A DNA stretch of 64,000 bases from the NCBI GenBank assembly GCA_964417895.1, contig CAYQJS010000022.1, positions 14,235 through 78,234 on the forward strand, read 5' to 3'. A model generated the notes under the pieces. The model saw nothing but the letters and a program-made list of their open reading frames with translations. It did no database searches and had not been told where the DNA came from. Below are positions 8,580-16,737 of this stretch, piece by piece. The position numbers and the translations under genes were made by a program. Position 1 is the stretch's first letter. Each line of letters opens with the position of its first letter. The stretch is from CAYQJS01 sp964417895 (GTDB taxonomy: Bacteria > Chloroflexota > UBA6077 > SHYK01).

Positions 8580-10081
8580 CGCGGCTCGATTCCAAGGGTC
8601 GCTAGGGCAGCCTTTAGGGCCTGGTCCGCTTCTTGCCGTTCCTCTTCTGCTTCGGCGAGCTCGACGAGCGCTTCTTCGAGTGGCAGTACCTCTTCAGTTC
8701 CATCGACCGCGACGTAGCGTGAAGGCGACAAGTTGTAGTCGTTCCTGGCGGCTTCGGCACTGTTGATGACCGTACTCAGCAACTCACTTGGCTGCCACTC
8801 GCGATAGGCCACAGCAACCACGCCGATGTGCTGGGGCTCCAAATAGTTCTTGGGCCGACCCTTGGTGAACTGCCGCGAACCGTTAACAACGAGGATCTCG
8901 CCCGGGTGAGCCTTCGCCCGGTTGATGACCATCACAATCGCGGGTGCGGTCGTGTTATAGAAGATGTTGTCCGGCAATAGCAGCACCGCCTCCACGAGAT
9001 CCGCCTCGACGAAGCGCTTGCGGATGTCGCGTTCCCGGTTCGACCCAGCGTTGCCGCTCCCCCGGGAGGCGGCGCCCGTATCCAGCACGACGGCGAGCTT
9101 CCCCCCCGGGCTAAGCGACGCCAGCATATGCTGCACCCAACCCCAGTCGGCGGAGGATGACGGAGGGTAGCCATGCATGAAGCGGCCGTAGCCATCATGC
9201 TCGTAGACGGACTGTGGGAAGTCCTGGTTCCACATGGGATTGGCCGTCACCTTATAGAAGGTACGCAGGCTGCCATCCGGATTGAGGAACCTGGGAGTGT
9301 TCATCGTGTCGCCCGCCCGGATCTCAGCTTCCTCCATGTCGTGGATGAAAGCGTTCATACGGGCGAGCGCGAACGTGTCGGCTTCGATCTCCTGGCCGAA
9401 GAAACGGGGCGGGGCAACGGTGCGACCCTCGTACAGCTCCCTAAAGCGAGCCTGGCAATGAATGAGGAGGCCGCCGGATCCGCAGGTCGGGTCGTAGATG
9501 GTGTCGCCCGGTTTCGGATCAAGGATGATGGCCATGAGGCGAGCGACCTCGGGCGGGGTGTAGCGCTCCCCGCCGCTCTGCCCCTGACCTTCAGCGAATT
9601 TACGGAGCAGGTACTCGTAGGCGCGACCCAGGATGTCCGCATAAACATCCTTAAGACCCAGACGGTGGCGATTCAGCACCTGCAACAGCTGGTGGAGCGT
9701 TGCGTCTGAGAGTATCCGCTCGCCCGCCGCGGTGGCATTGAAGTCCCGACGATCGATAACGTCGCGAAGTCTATGGTTCTCGCGGGCCACGGCCCGCACC
9801 GCGTCGGTCAGCGCATCACCGAGGCCCACCGCTCGGGCGATAAGATTGGACCAGCGAGCTCCTGGCGGGAGATAAAACCGCACGAGCCCGTGGTCGTCGT
9901 CTACGTACTTCGCCGTCGGCCCGAGAGCCGCCAGCTCATCCTCGAACACATCCGAGAGGCGCTTCAGGAAGATCAGCGGGAGAATGTAGTCCTTGAACTT
10001 CGGGGCGTCGATGGGCCCGCGGATCGTGCACGCCGCGTCCCACAGCCACGTCTCAAGTTGAGGAAGCTGCACCCGTGACAC
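8573..10081 (-). CDS. hsdM: Type I N6-adenine methyltransferase subunit HsdM (system 1)
   Basis: This 502-residue subunit binds S-adenosylmethionine and methylates adenine in the site read by HsdS. The N-terminal helical HsdM domain (PLIFLKRLSDVFE at about 35-47) leads to YTPPEVARLM (about 174), AdoMet motif I DPTCGSGG (about 197-204), and the catalytic motif IV as NPMW (281-284) rather than the usual NPPF. The NPMW version is known in a subgroup of HsdM and need not mean inactivity. It is the first gene of the operon; 10082-10350 lies between it and the divergent TIR gene and should hold promoters for both, but no convincing -35/-10 boxes were picked out. Confidence 0.96.
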   Translation of the reverse strand: MSRVQLPQLETWLWDAACTIRGPIDAPKFKDYILPLIFLKRLSDVFEDELAALGPTAKYVDDDHGLVRFYLPPGARWSNLIARAVGLGDALTDAVRAVARENHRLRDVIDRRDFNATAAGERILSDATLHQLLQVLNRHRLGLKDVYADILGRAYEYLLRKFAEGQGQSGGERYTPPEVARLMAIILDPKPGDTIYDPTCGSGGLLIHCQARFRELYEGRTVAPPRFFGQEIEADTFALARMNAFIHDMEEAEIRAGDTMNTPRFLNPDGSLRTFYKVTANPMWNQDFPQSVYEHDGYGRFMHGYPPSSSADWGWVQHMLASLSPGGKLAVVLDTGAASRGSGNAGSNRERDIRKRFVEADLVEAVLLLPDNIFYNTTAPAIVMVINRAKAHPGEILVVNGSRQFTKGRPKNYLEPQHIGVVAVAYREWQPSELLSTVINSAEAARNDYNLSPSRYVAVDGTEEVLPLEEALVELAEAEEERQEADQALKAALATLGIEPRW

Positions 10082-10350
10082 TCCAGGCGATGTTGGCCAT
10101 GGAAGTGTAATGCCTTTCTTCCGCCGCCGGGGGCCTCAGGATACAGGCGACCTGAGACTGGAAACACACCCGGATTCCTGAGTTTGTCATCAGAAAAGGT
10201 ATCCTATGGCCATCGCATCGAGGCGGCAGTAGGCGCAACATCAGGGTCAGCGAAGACGTACTTTGCGAGCCAATGTGCAGCCTTTCGACCAGCTTGGCAT
10301 CGAAATCGACCGGCGGGGATCGGGATAGACTGCGAGTTTTTGGAGTCAGA

Positions 10351-11026
10351 ATGACCCCAGACGATGTGCGGCGAATACTAGCTCAGGCAGGATTCACTGT
10401 CACCGATCAGGAACGGCTCGGAAATGACACGGGCTGGCAGCTGCATGTCGGCTCTGGGCAGTTGGTCAAACGTCTTCGATAAGGGCACTTGGAACGTACA
10501 AGGGAAGAACCCGGTCGCCGTTAGGGAGCTTCTGCAGGCAGGTGAATCGGGAGGCCCGAAAGCCGGGCCGGTGAGCAGAGCCGTCTTCGTCGTCTACGGC
10601 CATGATGAGCCAGCGAAGACGCAGCTGGAGGCCATGCTTCGCCGCTGGGGCTTGGAGCCGCTATTCCTCGATCACCTTCCGTCTGAAGGCCAAACAATTA
10701 TTGAAAAGCTGGAGAAGTACGGGTCGCGGGCGACCTTTGCCGTAGTCTTGGCCACCCCGGACGATGAAGGTTACCGTGCCGGGCATTCAGACGAGGCGGC
10801 TTTTAGGGTCAGACAGAACGTTGTCCTAGAACTCGGGATGATGCTGTCGCTGCTAAGTAGGGCCCGAGTCGCGATTTTGCTAAAGGATCAAGTGAGGATG
10901 GAGCGACCTTCGGACATCCAGGGCCTAATCTACATACCGTTCAAGGATGCCGCCGAGGAAGCCGGCTTGCTCCTGGCCAAGGAGATGAACGCACAGGGAC
11001 TCACTATTGATCTGAACAAGCTGTGA
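10351..11026 (+). pseudogene. TIR-like (PF10137-type) nucleotide-binding effector, frameshifted
   Basis: Two overlapping frames together make one protein. The first starts at ATG 10351 (GGAG six bases upstream) and reads MTPDDVRRILAQAGF to TGWQLHVGSGQLV, then runs into a stop at 10480-10482. The second frame continues the same domain with NVFDKGTWNVQGKN and then the TIR-like domain: VFVVYGHDEP, EGQTIIEKLEKY, FAVVLATPDDEGY, RQNVVLELGMM, IYIPFKD and a C-terminal LTIDLNKL. Dropping one A from the AAA at 10468-10470 joins the frames. Known of the family: such TIR-like domains act as NAD-cleaving or signal-sensing effectors in anti-phage defence. It is divergent from the type I operon. Whether the shift is a sequencing error or a true loss cannot be settled from one sequence. 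Confidence 0.82.
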
Positions 11027-11053
11027 CCGTCGCCAAAGCGTACCCAGAGGTGA

Positions 11054-11518
11054 CTATTTGCCGAAGTCGAGCATGTGTAGTGGTGCCTCGGGCCAAGTGA
11101 GTTGCTGGCCTCTGAACGGAGTTTGCGTTCCTCCCGGCGGCCGCCGTGCGAGCCGCTCGTAGAGGTCAGGGTCATCTGGAAGCGGCAAGATCACCCGGTT
11201 GCGGCCGAACTCGATGAGGAATGAGCGCAGCCACTCAGGTTCATGTACCCACACAAGGTTCTTCCTGGTGCTGTCCGCGTCAGCCTGCACTGTTCGGAAA
11301 CTTGTCAGTAGTTCGGCTTCGGGATGGTCCAGTTGGAGTCGAATGGGAGCGAGGGCCTTCGAAAAAGCATACCGGTAGCCAAACGCGGCGAACGCGACGA
11401 GGTAAGCCGCTCGCAACCACCCGAGATCTGCCAGCCTCTGATCGAACGCCGGGAGCTCGACGGTGAATCCGTTGCCGGTCCACGATCCGTTCTCGACCAG
11501 CTGCCCAAACAGGCGCAT
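11054..11518 (-). CDS. Downstream part of an HNH-type protein (separate frame)
   Basis: This 154-residue frame starts with an ATG that shares one base with the stop of the preceding HNH frame (TAATG). It contains LRAAYLVAFAAFGYRYAF, a hydrophobic stretch of the sort that follows the HNH box in some bacterial HNH proteins, and ends PLHMLDFGK. No catalytic motif was recognised. Reading upstream in the same frame gives the sensible stretch GGNKPSDVESV before its ATG, which suggests that this and the neighbouring frame were once one gene joined near the AAA at about 11541. Alternatively they are two coupled genes. Function unknown beyond that link. Confidence 0.55.
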   Translation of the reverse strand: MRLFGQLVENGSWTGNGFTVELPAFDQRLADLGWLRAAYLVAFAAFGYRYAFSKALAPIRLQLDHPEAELLTSFRTVQADADSTRKNLVWVHEPEWLRSFLIEFGRNRVILPLPDDPDLYERLARRPPGGTQTPFRGQQLTWPEAPLHMLDFGK

Positions 11519-11928
11519 TACGCTTTCAACGTCGCTCGGTTTGTTGCCGCCGGTGCAGGAGACACTGCGACGCCCAGACTGGAACCGATTGCTCGCATGG
11601 CGGTCTTGAGTTCATGGCCTCCGCACCGAAAAACCCCCTTAACTGGTTCAGCCAGTTCTCCCCGGAACCAGCGCCAGCATTGATCTTCAATGACCATTTG
11701 ACTGTCGAGCGCGGACCCGGCATCGCTGTTGCATCGTCGACATCCGAGGGCCACGGCGTGGCCTCCCAGCTTTTCGGGAGGAGCGTGTTCATTAGTAAGC
11801 TCGCCGGATGCGAGTGCAGCAGCACTGAAGTTGCCAGCGCAACTGGGACAGACGTAGCAATACCCGCGCTCAGGCCATACTCGCGCAACTGCCCGAGCGC
11901 TCTCCTCAAACCAGCTTCGCGATACCAT
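11518..11928 (-). CDS. HNH-like endonuclease domain protein
   Basis: This 136-residue protein has a zinc/HNH pattern: YCYVCPSC near residue 24, LTNEHAPPEKLGGHAV at about 44-59, then LGCRRCNSDAGSALD. This is the layout of an HNH nuclease in which Cys pairs hold the fold and NEH supplies the active His. It lies in the same defence island as the type I system and TIR gene, convergent to the latter. The last ~10 residues (ATNRATLKA) look out of register with the following frame, so a one-base shift may have cut the protein in two. A defence role is inferred from place and domain only. Confidence 0.6.
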   Translation of the reverse strand: MVSRSWFEESARAVARVWPERGYCYVCPSCAGNFSAAALASGELTNEHAPPEKLGGHAVALGCRRCNSDAGSALDSQMVIEDQCWRWFRGELAEPVKGVFRCGGHELKTAMRAIGSSLGVAVSPAPAATNRATLKA

Positions 11929-12339
11929 GCGTTCTATGCGCCCCTGGAACTCAAGCTTTCTTGCTCCTTGGCTGCGGGAGAGTCTTGTTTACTGCGATCC
12001 TGTGGCAGTATCTGGTCACTTTTAGCTTCAAGCCGAACGAAGTCCCCAGTGAAGCACCGGGGGCTTCGTGAGCCTAAACCGTCAGTTCATGGGGAGTTGT
12101 CCGACCGCCGATTCGTTCCTAATGTGTCCGTTTGGGCCATAAGTGCAAGCAGATGAACCACGTTCAGGTGCGCTAGCCGACTGCGTTACCGCCTGCTGCC
12201 CTTCCGCTTATCGCCAGGTCCGTCGCCATATTCGTTCAGGCTCTCTGTGATCGCGCCTATTCGCCCACTGGCAAAGATTCTACGATCCTGCCTAAGCTTC
12301 AGCTTGCGCGAGCGGGCCGGAGCAAGGCCAGTTGCCGGC
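11929..12339. other. Non-coding stretch, no gene seen
   Basis: About 410 bases between the HNH gene and the amidohydrolase remnant, with no convincing reading frame on either strand. One imperfect inverted repeat is visible at about 12040-12068 (GAAG-CCCC arms facing GGGG-CTTC) without a T-run, so it is only a possible hairpin. The base composition is somewhat less GC-rich than the flanks. Confidence 0.5.
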
Positions 12340-12803
12340 TTAGACGGCCACCGCCCCCGCGACCCCGCTCAGCGCCGTGCAGAACTTCTGCGGCGTCCGA
12401 TTGAAGATGTCGAGCTTGTCGTCCTCGCTCAACCAGTCGAACGCCGAGATGATCGGCACCAGGGCATCCGACGTCTTGCCCGTCTCGGGACGCACCGCCC
12501 CGCCCGAGCCTGGCGCCTCCGTTCCGAAGACCGTCTGCTTGCCCTTCTGCTTGATGGTCGCCTCGAGCACGGGGATGTCGTAGACGCACGTGTCGAAGAA
12601 CAGGTTCTTGCTCAGGTCTTTCTGCCCTGGTGGCTATACGTGGGGACGAAGCGGTTGAGCGCGCCGCCCCCGTGGCACACCGTGACCCTGAGCTCCGGGA
12701 AGCGCTCGAAGACGTCGCTGTGCGACAGGAGCTGGATCGCCAGGAACTGCTCCCACACGAAGCCGATCTGGTAGTTCTGCGGGATGATGCGAATGCACGG
12801 ATC
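12340..12803 (-). pseudogene. Truncated duplicate of amidohydrolase 3' end
   Basis: This fragment repeats the C-terminal ~150 codons of the amidohydrolase gene at 14052-15085. It reads VLEATIKQKGKQTVFG, APGSGGAVRPETGKTSD and LSEDDKLDIFNRTPQKF before a stop at 12340. It has no 5' half: similarity stops abruptly near 12803. Bases 12523-12791 match 14229-14497 exactly by eye, including the same frameshift, while 12355-12522 differs at roughly one base in nine or ten. It is therefore a dead duplicate, or a product of gene conversion or misassembly. Confidence 0.85.
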
Positions 12804-13047
12804 AGAGATTAGTCAGCCGCTACGGGGGCCGAGGCCCTGCTCACGAAGTCGAATGCACACGAGGCTGAGGATTCGGGCTAGGCCAGAACTCCATGGCCAG
12901 AGCCTCGGGGAGGGCCGTGCTACAAGCCCTCGGTTCACAGCAGACGTGGCGATGTCGCCGTCCACCGAATCGGGGCGAAGACCCGCCGGCAGGTCCCGTG
13001 GAGAATGTCCACCCTATGGGCAGCGGCTTGCCACCCGCGCCCTAGGT

Positions 13048-13575
13048 CTACAGCCAGGCGCCCAACGTCGCCGCCTTCGACGTCGTCAGCACCTGATCCC
13101 AATCGGGGCGAACGGGTCGTGCGCCGAAGGTCAGAATCGCTAAACGCAGCACGTCCTCCAGCTGCACGAGACCGGTCGGTAGGTGGGCGGTCGCGAGGCG
13201 AGCGTGTGTGACTCCTGCGCCAGCACTCAGGTGGAGATGCGGAAACGACGGCCCGCGGCGGACGAGCGGATGCCAATGGTAGGCGAGAATCTCATGCTCG
13301 GCATCGTGGAGCGCGCACCGGTAGCCCTGGCCCCTGACCTGCCACGGGGCACCCGGGTCGCTCGTCTCAACGATCTGATAGTCGCACGTGAAGATGATGG
13401 CCAGGAACTCCGCCGCCTGAAGGCGTTGAGGAGCCCGCGCGAGGCGAAGGCCGTGCACCTCGGAGGGACTACGGACCCCGCTGGCCAGAAGCACGCCGTC
13501 GCATAAACAGGAGAGTGCCCGTTGCAGCGGATGGACGAAGTTATCCAGGGCCTGCTGCGGCGTTCGGCCCGCCAC
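13048..13575 (-). CDS. Conserved-looking hypothetical protein with HWHP and PHLHL motifs
   Basis: This 175-residue soluble protein was not recognised. Visible features are a central FTCDYQIVET block, YRCALHDAEHEILAYHWHPL at about residues 84-103 (broken into short motifs: YRCALHD, AYHWHP), FPHLHLSAGAG, and a C-terminal part AHLPTGLVQLEDVLRLAI with RPDWDQVL. The paired histidine motifs look like metal or phosphate ligands, but no family can be named. It follows a small acidic protein gene after a five-base gap, so the two are a co-transcribed pair. A toxin-antitoxin-like pair is one possibility; there is no direct evidence. Confidence 0.6.
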   Translation of the reverse strand: MAGRTPQQALDNFVHPLQRALSCLCDGVLLASGVRSPSEVHGLRLARAPQRLQAAEFLAIIFTCDYQIVETSDPGAPWQVRGQGYRCALHDAEHEILAYHWHPLVRRGPSFPHLHLSAGAGVTHARLATAHLPTGLVQLEDVLRLAILTFGARPVRPDWDQVLTTSKAATLGAWL

Positions 13576-13580
13576 CAGGG

Positions 13581-13799
13581 CTAGGGAGCCGCAACCCGAC
13601 GAAAGAAGGGCAGCATGAGGTGCAGCTCGATCACCTCAGGGGTGTCAGGGTTGTCGTCATAGTAGCCGGCGTCGTAGCGGCGTACGAACTCCTCGCCGGA
13701 GATCCCGAGCAGGCGCTGCGCCTCCTCATCGAACAAGGCTCGGCCCTCTTCATCCGTCAGGATGCGGAAGGTGACCCCAGGGTGGTCCTTTTTGGGCAT
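13581..13799 (-). CDS. Small acidic hypothetical protein, partner of the downstream gene
   Basis: This 72-residue protein starts at ATG 13799 with a strong AGGAGG just upstream; the longer GTG start at 13820 would overlap that site and is less likely. It is acidic (FRILTDEEGRALFDEEAQ) with RRYDAGYYDDNPDTPEV, followed by a hydrophobic end LHLMLPFFRR. No family was recognised. The size, charge, strong ribosome binding site and tight spacing to the following 175-residue gene fit an antidote or regulator made ahead of its partner, but this is inference. Confidence 0.6.
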   Translation of the reverse strand: MPKKDHPGVTFRILTDEEGRALFDEEAQRLLGISGEEFVRRYDAGYYDDNPDTPEVIELHLMLPFFRRVAAP

Positions 13800-13992
13800 T
13801 GCCTCCTCCGCTCCTCGCACGAGATCATACCCATTGGGCGCTGCTCCCGGCCTATCCGCGTCGATCTAATGACCGCGAGCGTCGTCCATAAGCGGCGCCC
13901 GCAACACAGCACCCAGCAAGCTGACCGCAGGCGTAGCAGCATGGAGCTTGGCAAGCTCGATCAGACCGCTGCTCGCGTCGTCGATCGCCCAA

Positions 13993-14034
13993 GAAAGTGG
14001 GAGCCAGCCGCGGCGCGGCTGGCTCCCACTTTTC
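13993..14034 (-). terminator. Strong hairpin, likely (bidirectional) terminator
   Basis: A near-perfect inverted repeat: the arm AAGTGGGAGCCAGCCGCG faces its complement across a two-to-four base loop, with AAA on one side and TTTTCT on the other. It lies 18 bases past the end of the minus-strand amidohydrolase gene and would end that transcript; the T-run on the plus side means that it could also work in the other direction. Confidence 0.8.
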
Positions 14035-14051
14035 TATCTCAGAACCGGTTA

Positions 14052-15085
14052 TCAGGCGGGAACTGCAACCCCGCTGAGCGCGGTGCAGAAGCGCTGCGGC
14101 GTCCGACTGAAGATGTCGAGCTTGTCGTCCTCGCTCAGCCAGGCGAACGCCGAGATGATCGGAACCAGGTCATCCGACGTCTTGCCCGTCTCGGGGCGCA
14201 CCGCTCCGCCGGAGCCCGGCGCCTCCGATCCGAAGACCGTCTGCTTGCCCTTCTGCTTGATGGTCGCCTCGAGCACGGGGATGTCGTAGACGCACGTGTC
14301 GAAGAACAGGTTCTTGCTCAGGTCTTTCTGCCCTGGTGGCTATACGTGGGGACGAAGCGGTTGAGCGCGCCGCCCCCGTGGCACACCGTGACCCTGAGCT
14401 CCGGGAAGCGCTCGAAGACGTCGCTGTGCGACAGGAGCTGGATCGCCAGGAACTGCTCCCACACGAAGCCGATCTGGTAGTTCTGCGGGATGATGCGGAT
14501 GCGCGGATCGAGGCAGTTGGTGCCGTGCACGATGATCGGGATCCCCATCGCCTGGCACTTCTCGTACACGGGGAACCAGTACGGCTCATTCATGCCGGGC
14601 GTCAGGCGCTTGCCGCTCGGCTCTGGGCTGAGATACGCAGCCTTGAACCCCAGCTCGTTCACGCACCGCTCCAGCTCAGGGATGCAGTTGCTGAGATCGG
14701 GCGCCTCGGCGATCTGGGGCAGTATGGCCGCGCCGACGAACCGATCGGGGAAGGAGTCGACCTGCTTCTTGATGCAGTCGTTGGTGAACGTGACCCAGCA
14801 CGGCAGCAGATGGGGCTCCATCCAGCCCATCATGGTGAAGGGGCGCGGGCCGATGATCTGCACGTCGATGTTGCGCACGTCCATGTACTCGGCGTGCTCC
14901 TTGGCGGCGTTGTGGAACGCCTCGTCGGACAGGTCCGGTGCGCCTCTGCCGCCGCGCCGAGCCCCGGGCGCCAGCGGACTGCGGCTCGCCGAGTTGGAGG
15001 CCATCAGGCCAACTACGTAGGTACGCGCCCCCGCGGGAGACGATACGTGCCCGTGAACGTCGAGAACCCTGGTGCCGTTGTACAT
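14052..15085 (-). pseudogene. Amidohydrolase-2 family decarboxylase/hydrolase, frameshifted
   Basis: A metal-dependent amidohydrolase of the aminocarboxymuconate-semialdehyde decarboxylase-like group. ATG 15085 has GGAGG five bases upstream. The first frame shows VLDVHGH (metal His pair), IIGPRPFTMMGW, IPIIVHGTN and VTVCHGGGALNRFVP, then stops at HQGRKT. The C-terminal part continues in another frame with DLSKNLFFDTCVYD, VFGSEAPGSGG and LSEDDKLDIF. Restoring one base around 14326-14332 (AGA AAG GAC) joins them. It lies downstream of the LigB dioxygenase and hydrolase on the same strand, suggesting a ring-cleavage pathway. The same shift occurs in the partial copy at 12340-12803. If the shift is real the enzyme lacks its last metal-binding region. 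Confidence 0.8.
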
Positions 15086-15171
15086 GGATGCCTCCACTCT
15101 TTTCTTGAGAATCTGGCGTAAGTGAGCGCTCGGTCACGGGAGGCGACCTCGGGGCCTCCCCCCCATCCCAA

Positions 15172-15450
15172 CCTTCCCCCTCCAAGGGGGGAAGGGGTTA
15201 ATTTGCGCCGCCCTTCCCCGTTGTCATGCTGAGCCGTTGGCGAAGCATCTGGGGTCGGCAGCGAGCCGCGAGCCTGGGCCCGCGTTTTCGGTGCCCCCAG
15301 ACCCTTCGCTGTCGCTCAGGGTGATAACGCGCCCCTCCCAGTTGTCATGCTGAGCCGCAGGCGAAGCATCTGGGGTCGGCAGCGAACTGCGAGCCTGCGG
15401 CCCGTGCTTTCGGCCCCCCCAGACCCTTCGCTTCGCTCAGGGTGGCAAGG
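15172..15450. repeat. G-rich palindrome plus two tandem copies of a palindromic repeat (family B)
   Basis: This 370-base gap holds no gene. At 15172-15196 there is a C-run/G-run palindrome of the dispersed family A. From about 15219 to 15445 two tandem units of roughly 125 bases follow. Each begins GTCATGCTGAGCCG, continues GGCGAAGCATCTGGGGTC, and ends with a partly complementary CCCCAGACCCTTCGCT and GCTCAGGGTG. Each unit can therefore fold on itself as a long hairpin. A single related half is seen at the right window edge (63953-63981). Confidence 0.85.
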
Positions 15451-15455
15451 GGGGC

Positions 15456-16466
15456 CTACTTCCACTCAGCGAAGCCCATGGCGCAGCCGGTGCCGGCCTC
15501 GGTCCGGTAGCAGGGAACGTAGTCCACCAGCTCCATCTGTAGCCCGTCGCCCGCCACGGCTCCGGCGAGGACGATCCAGTTGCGGATCTCCGAGGTCCCC
15601 GAGTTGAAGCGGATGTTCGGCAGGTCGGTGAGCTTCGCCTCGTCGTTGTTCTTCAGCCCCTCGATGATGCGCTGGTCGAGGTCCTCCTCGATCACGAAAT
15701 GGCTCAGGCCGCCGGAGGCCACGAGCGCCACGCGCTTGGTGGCGTCCCAGCCGTCGATCGCCTCCCGCAACGCTCGCCCGAACTGGTAGCAGCGTTTCAC
15801 CGTCGGCTGGTTGGGCGGATAGTAGGTGTTCATGAAGATCGGGACGTTGGGAATCACCCGGTTGTCCATAAGGCGGCGATAGACGTAGTTGAAGGCGTGG
15901 CCGATGGCGCCGTGGTGCCGCCCCGCCGGCAGCGAGTTCGTGTGGGCGACGTCGAACCCCGCCTCGGTGAGGGTCTCGATGAAGTACCGCCCCAGGGCCG
16001 CGTCGGTGGGATGGCTCGTGCGCTCCTTTGGCGCGTTCTCGTACGCTCCGCCCGTCGCGCCCATCGCCTCCCAGTGCTGCACTCCGTCCGTCGGTGACGG
16101 TGCGTCATCAACCGTCTGGCCCCAGTAGATGCTGATAGCCGGCATATTGTCATCGTCGAACGACTCGTGCTGGTCGTCGCCAAAGATCACGACCACGTCC
16201 GGCGCCGCGCGGGCGAGGGAGTCGGACAGACGCGCGATGGCCCGCTGGCAGGCGTCGAAACGCGCCTGCGCCTTTTCAGGGCCCAGCTCTTTCTCGAAGT
16301 GCTCGGCCCCCCGCTCCTCGACCAGCTCCGGGAATGTATAGGTCTTCCCCCGGTACCACATCTCGGGATTGCGGTGGTCGAAGTTGGCCCGCTTGTACCA
16401 CTCGTCCGGCGTAAGCCGGAGCTGGGGGGCGTGCGAGCTCCCAATGCCAAGTACGATCTTCGCCAT
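15456..16466 (-). CDS. LigB-type class III extradiol ring-cleavage dioxygenase
   Basis: This 336-residue enzyme belongs to the catalytic B-subunit superfamily of protocatechuate 4,5-dioxygenase and gallate dioxygenase, Fe(II) enzymes that open catecholic rings next to the hydroxyls. The first iron His is in GIGSSHAPQL (about residue 12), a second block is VVIFGDDQHESF (about 91-102), an active-site HGAIGHAFN lies mid-protein, and VALVASGGLSHFVI holds the late conserved region. No A-subunit gene is adjacent, and the exact substrate cannot be given. Neighbours are an alpha/beta hydrolase upstream and a broken amidohydrolase downstream, consistent with meta-cleavage. Confidence 0.85.
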   Translation of the reverse strand: MAKIVLGIGSSHAPQLRLTPDEWYKRANFDHRNPEMWYRGKTYTFPELVEERGAEHFEKELGPEKAQARFDACQRAIARLSDSLARAAPDVVVIFGDDQHESFDDDNMPAISIYWGQTVDDAPSPTDGVQHWEAMGATGGAYENAPKERTSHPTDAALGRYFIETLTEAGFDVAHTNSLPAGRHHGAIGHAFNYVYRRLMDNRVIPNVPIFMNTYYPPNQPTVKRCYQFGRALREAIDGWDATKRVALVASGGLSHFVIEEDLDQRIIEGLKNNDEAKLTDLPNIRFNSGTSEIRNWIVLAGAVAGDGLQMELVDYVPCYRTEAGTGCAMGFAEWK

Positions 16467-16640
16467 ATGGTCCCTCCCGCCTCGGTCAGCGGCGCCGCGA
16501 CCCTACCGGGCCGCCGCCGCGCTCTGCGTCACTGTGCGGATGATATGCCACAGGAAGCTCCCAGACAACCGGTTCTAAAACCATACTTGCGACGGCCAGC
16601 ACACGCAGTGGAAGTTGCGCTGCCCCCACGGAGCACGAGC

Positions 16641-16735
16641 TACCCCCCTCCCTAACCCTCCCCCTCAAGGGGGGAGGGGACAATGCGTGGCCCTCCCAGG
16701 ATTGGGGGAGTGGTTGGGGTGGGGGCACACGGCCC
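16641..16735. repeat. Family A C-run/G-run palindrome
   Basis: Between the dioxygenase and hydrolase genes lies CCCTCCCCCTCAAGGGGGGAGGGG (split here as CCCTCCCCC and GGGGGAGGG arms) followed by a G-rich tail running to the hydrolase stop. It would form a strong hairpin in RNA and could lower readthrough or shield the 3' end. The same design occurs many times in the window. Confidence 0.8.
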
Positions 16736-16737
16736 AG

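Noticed and set aside
10082..10350. Sigma-70-like boxes TTGTCA and TATCCT ahead of the TIR gene
   Set aside because: They are only about 10 bases apart, too close for a normal promoter.
11054..11928. Programmed -1 frameshift in the HNH gene
   Set aside because: No classical slippery heptamer (X XXY YYZ) or downstream pseudoknot was visible; a lost base or two coupled genes is simpler.
13515..14480. 321-codon plus-strand frame whose end repeats that of 12247-12774
   Set aside because: The shared ending is only the antisense of the duplicated amidohydrolase block; it is not a repeated gene family.
15219..15450. CRISPR array
   Set aside because: Two long palindromic units with no short direct repeat or unique spacers, and no cas genes.
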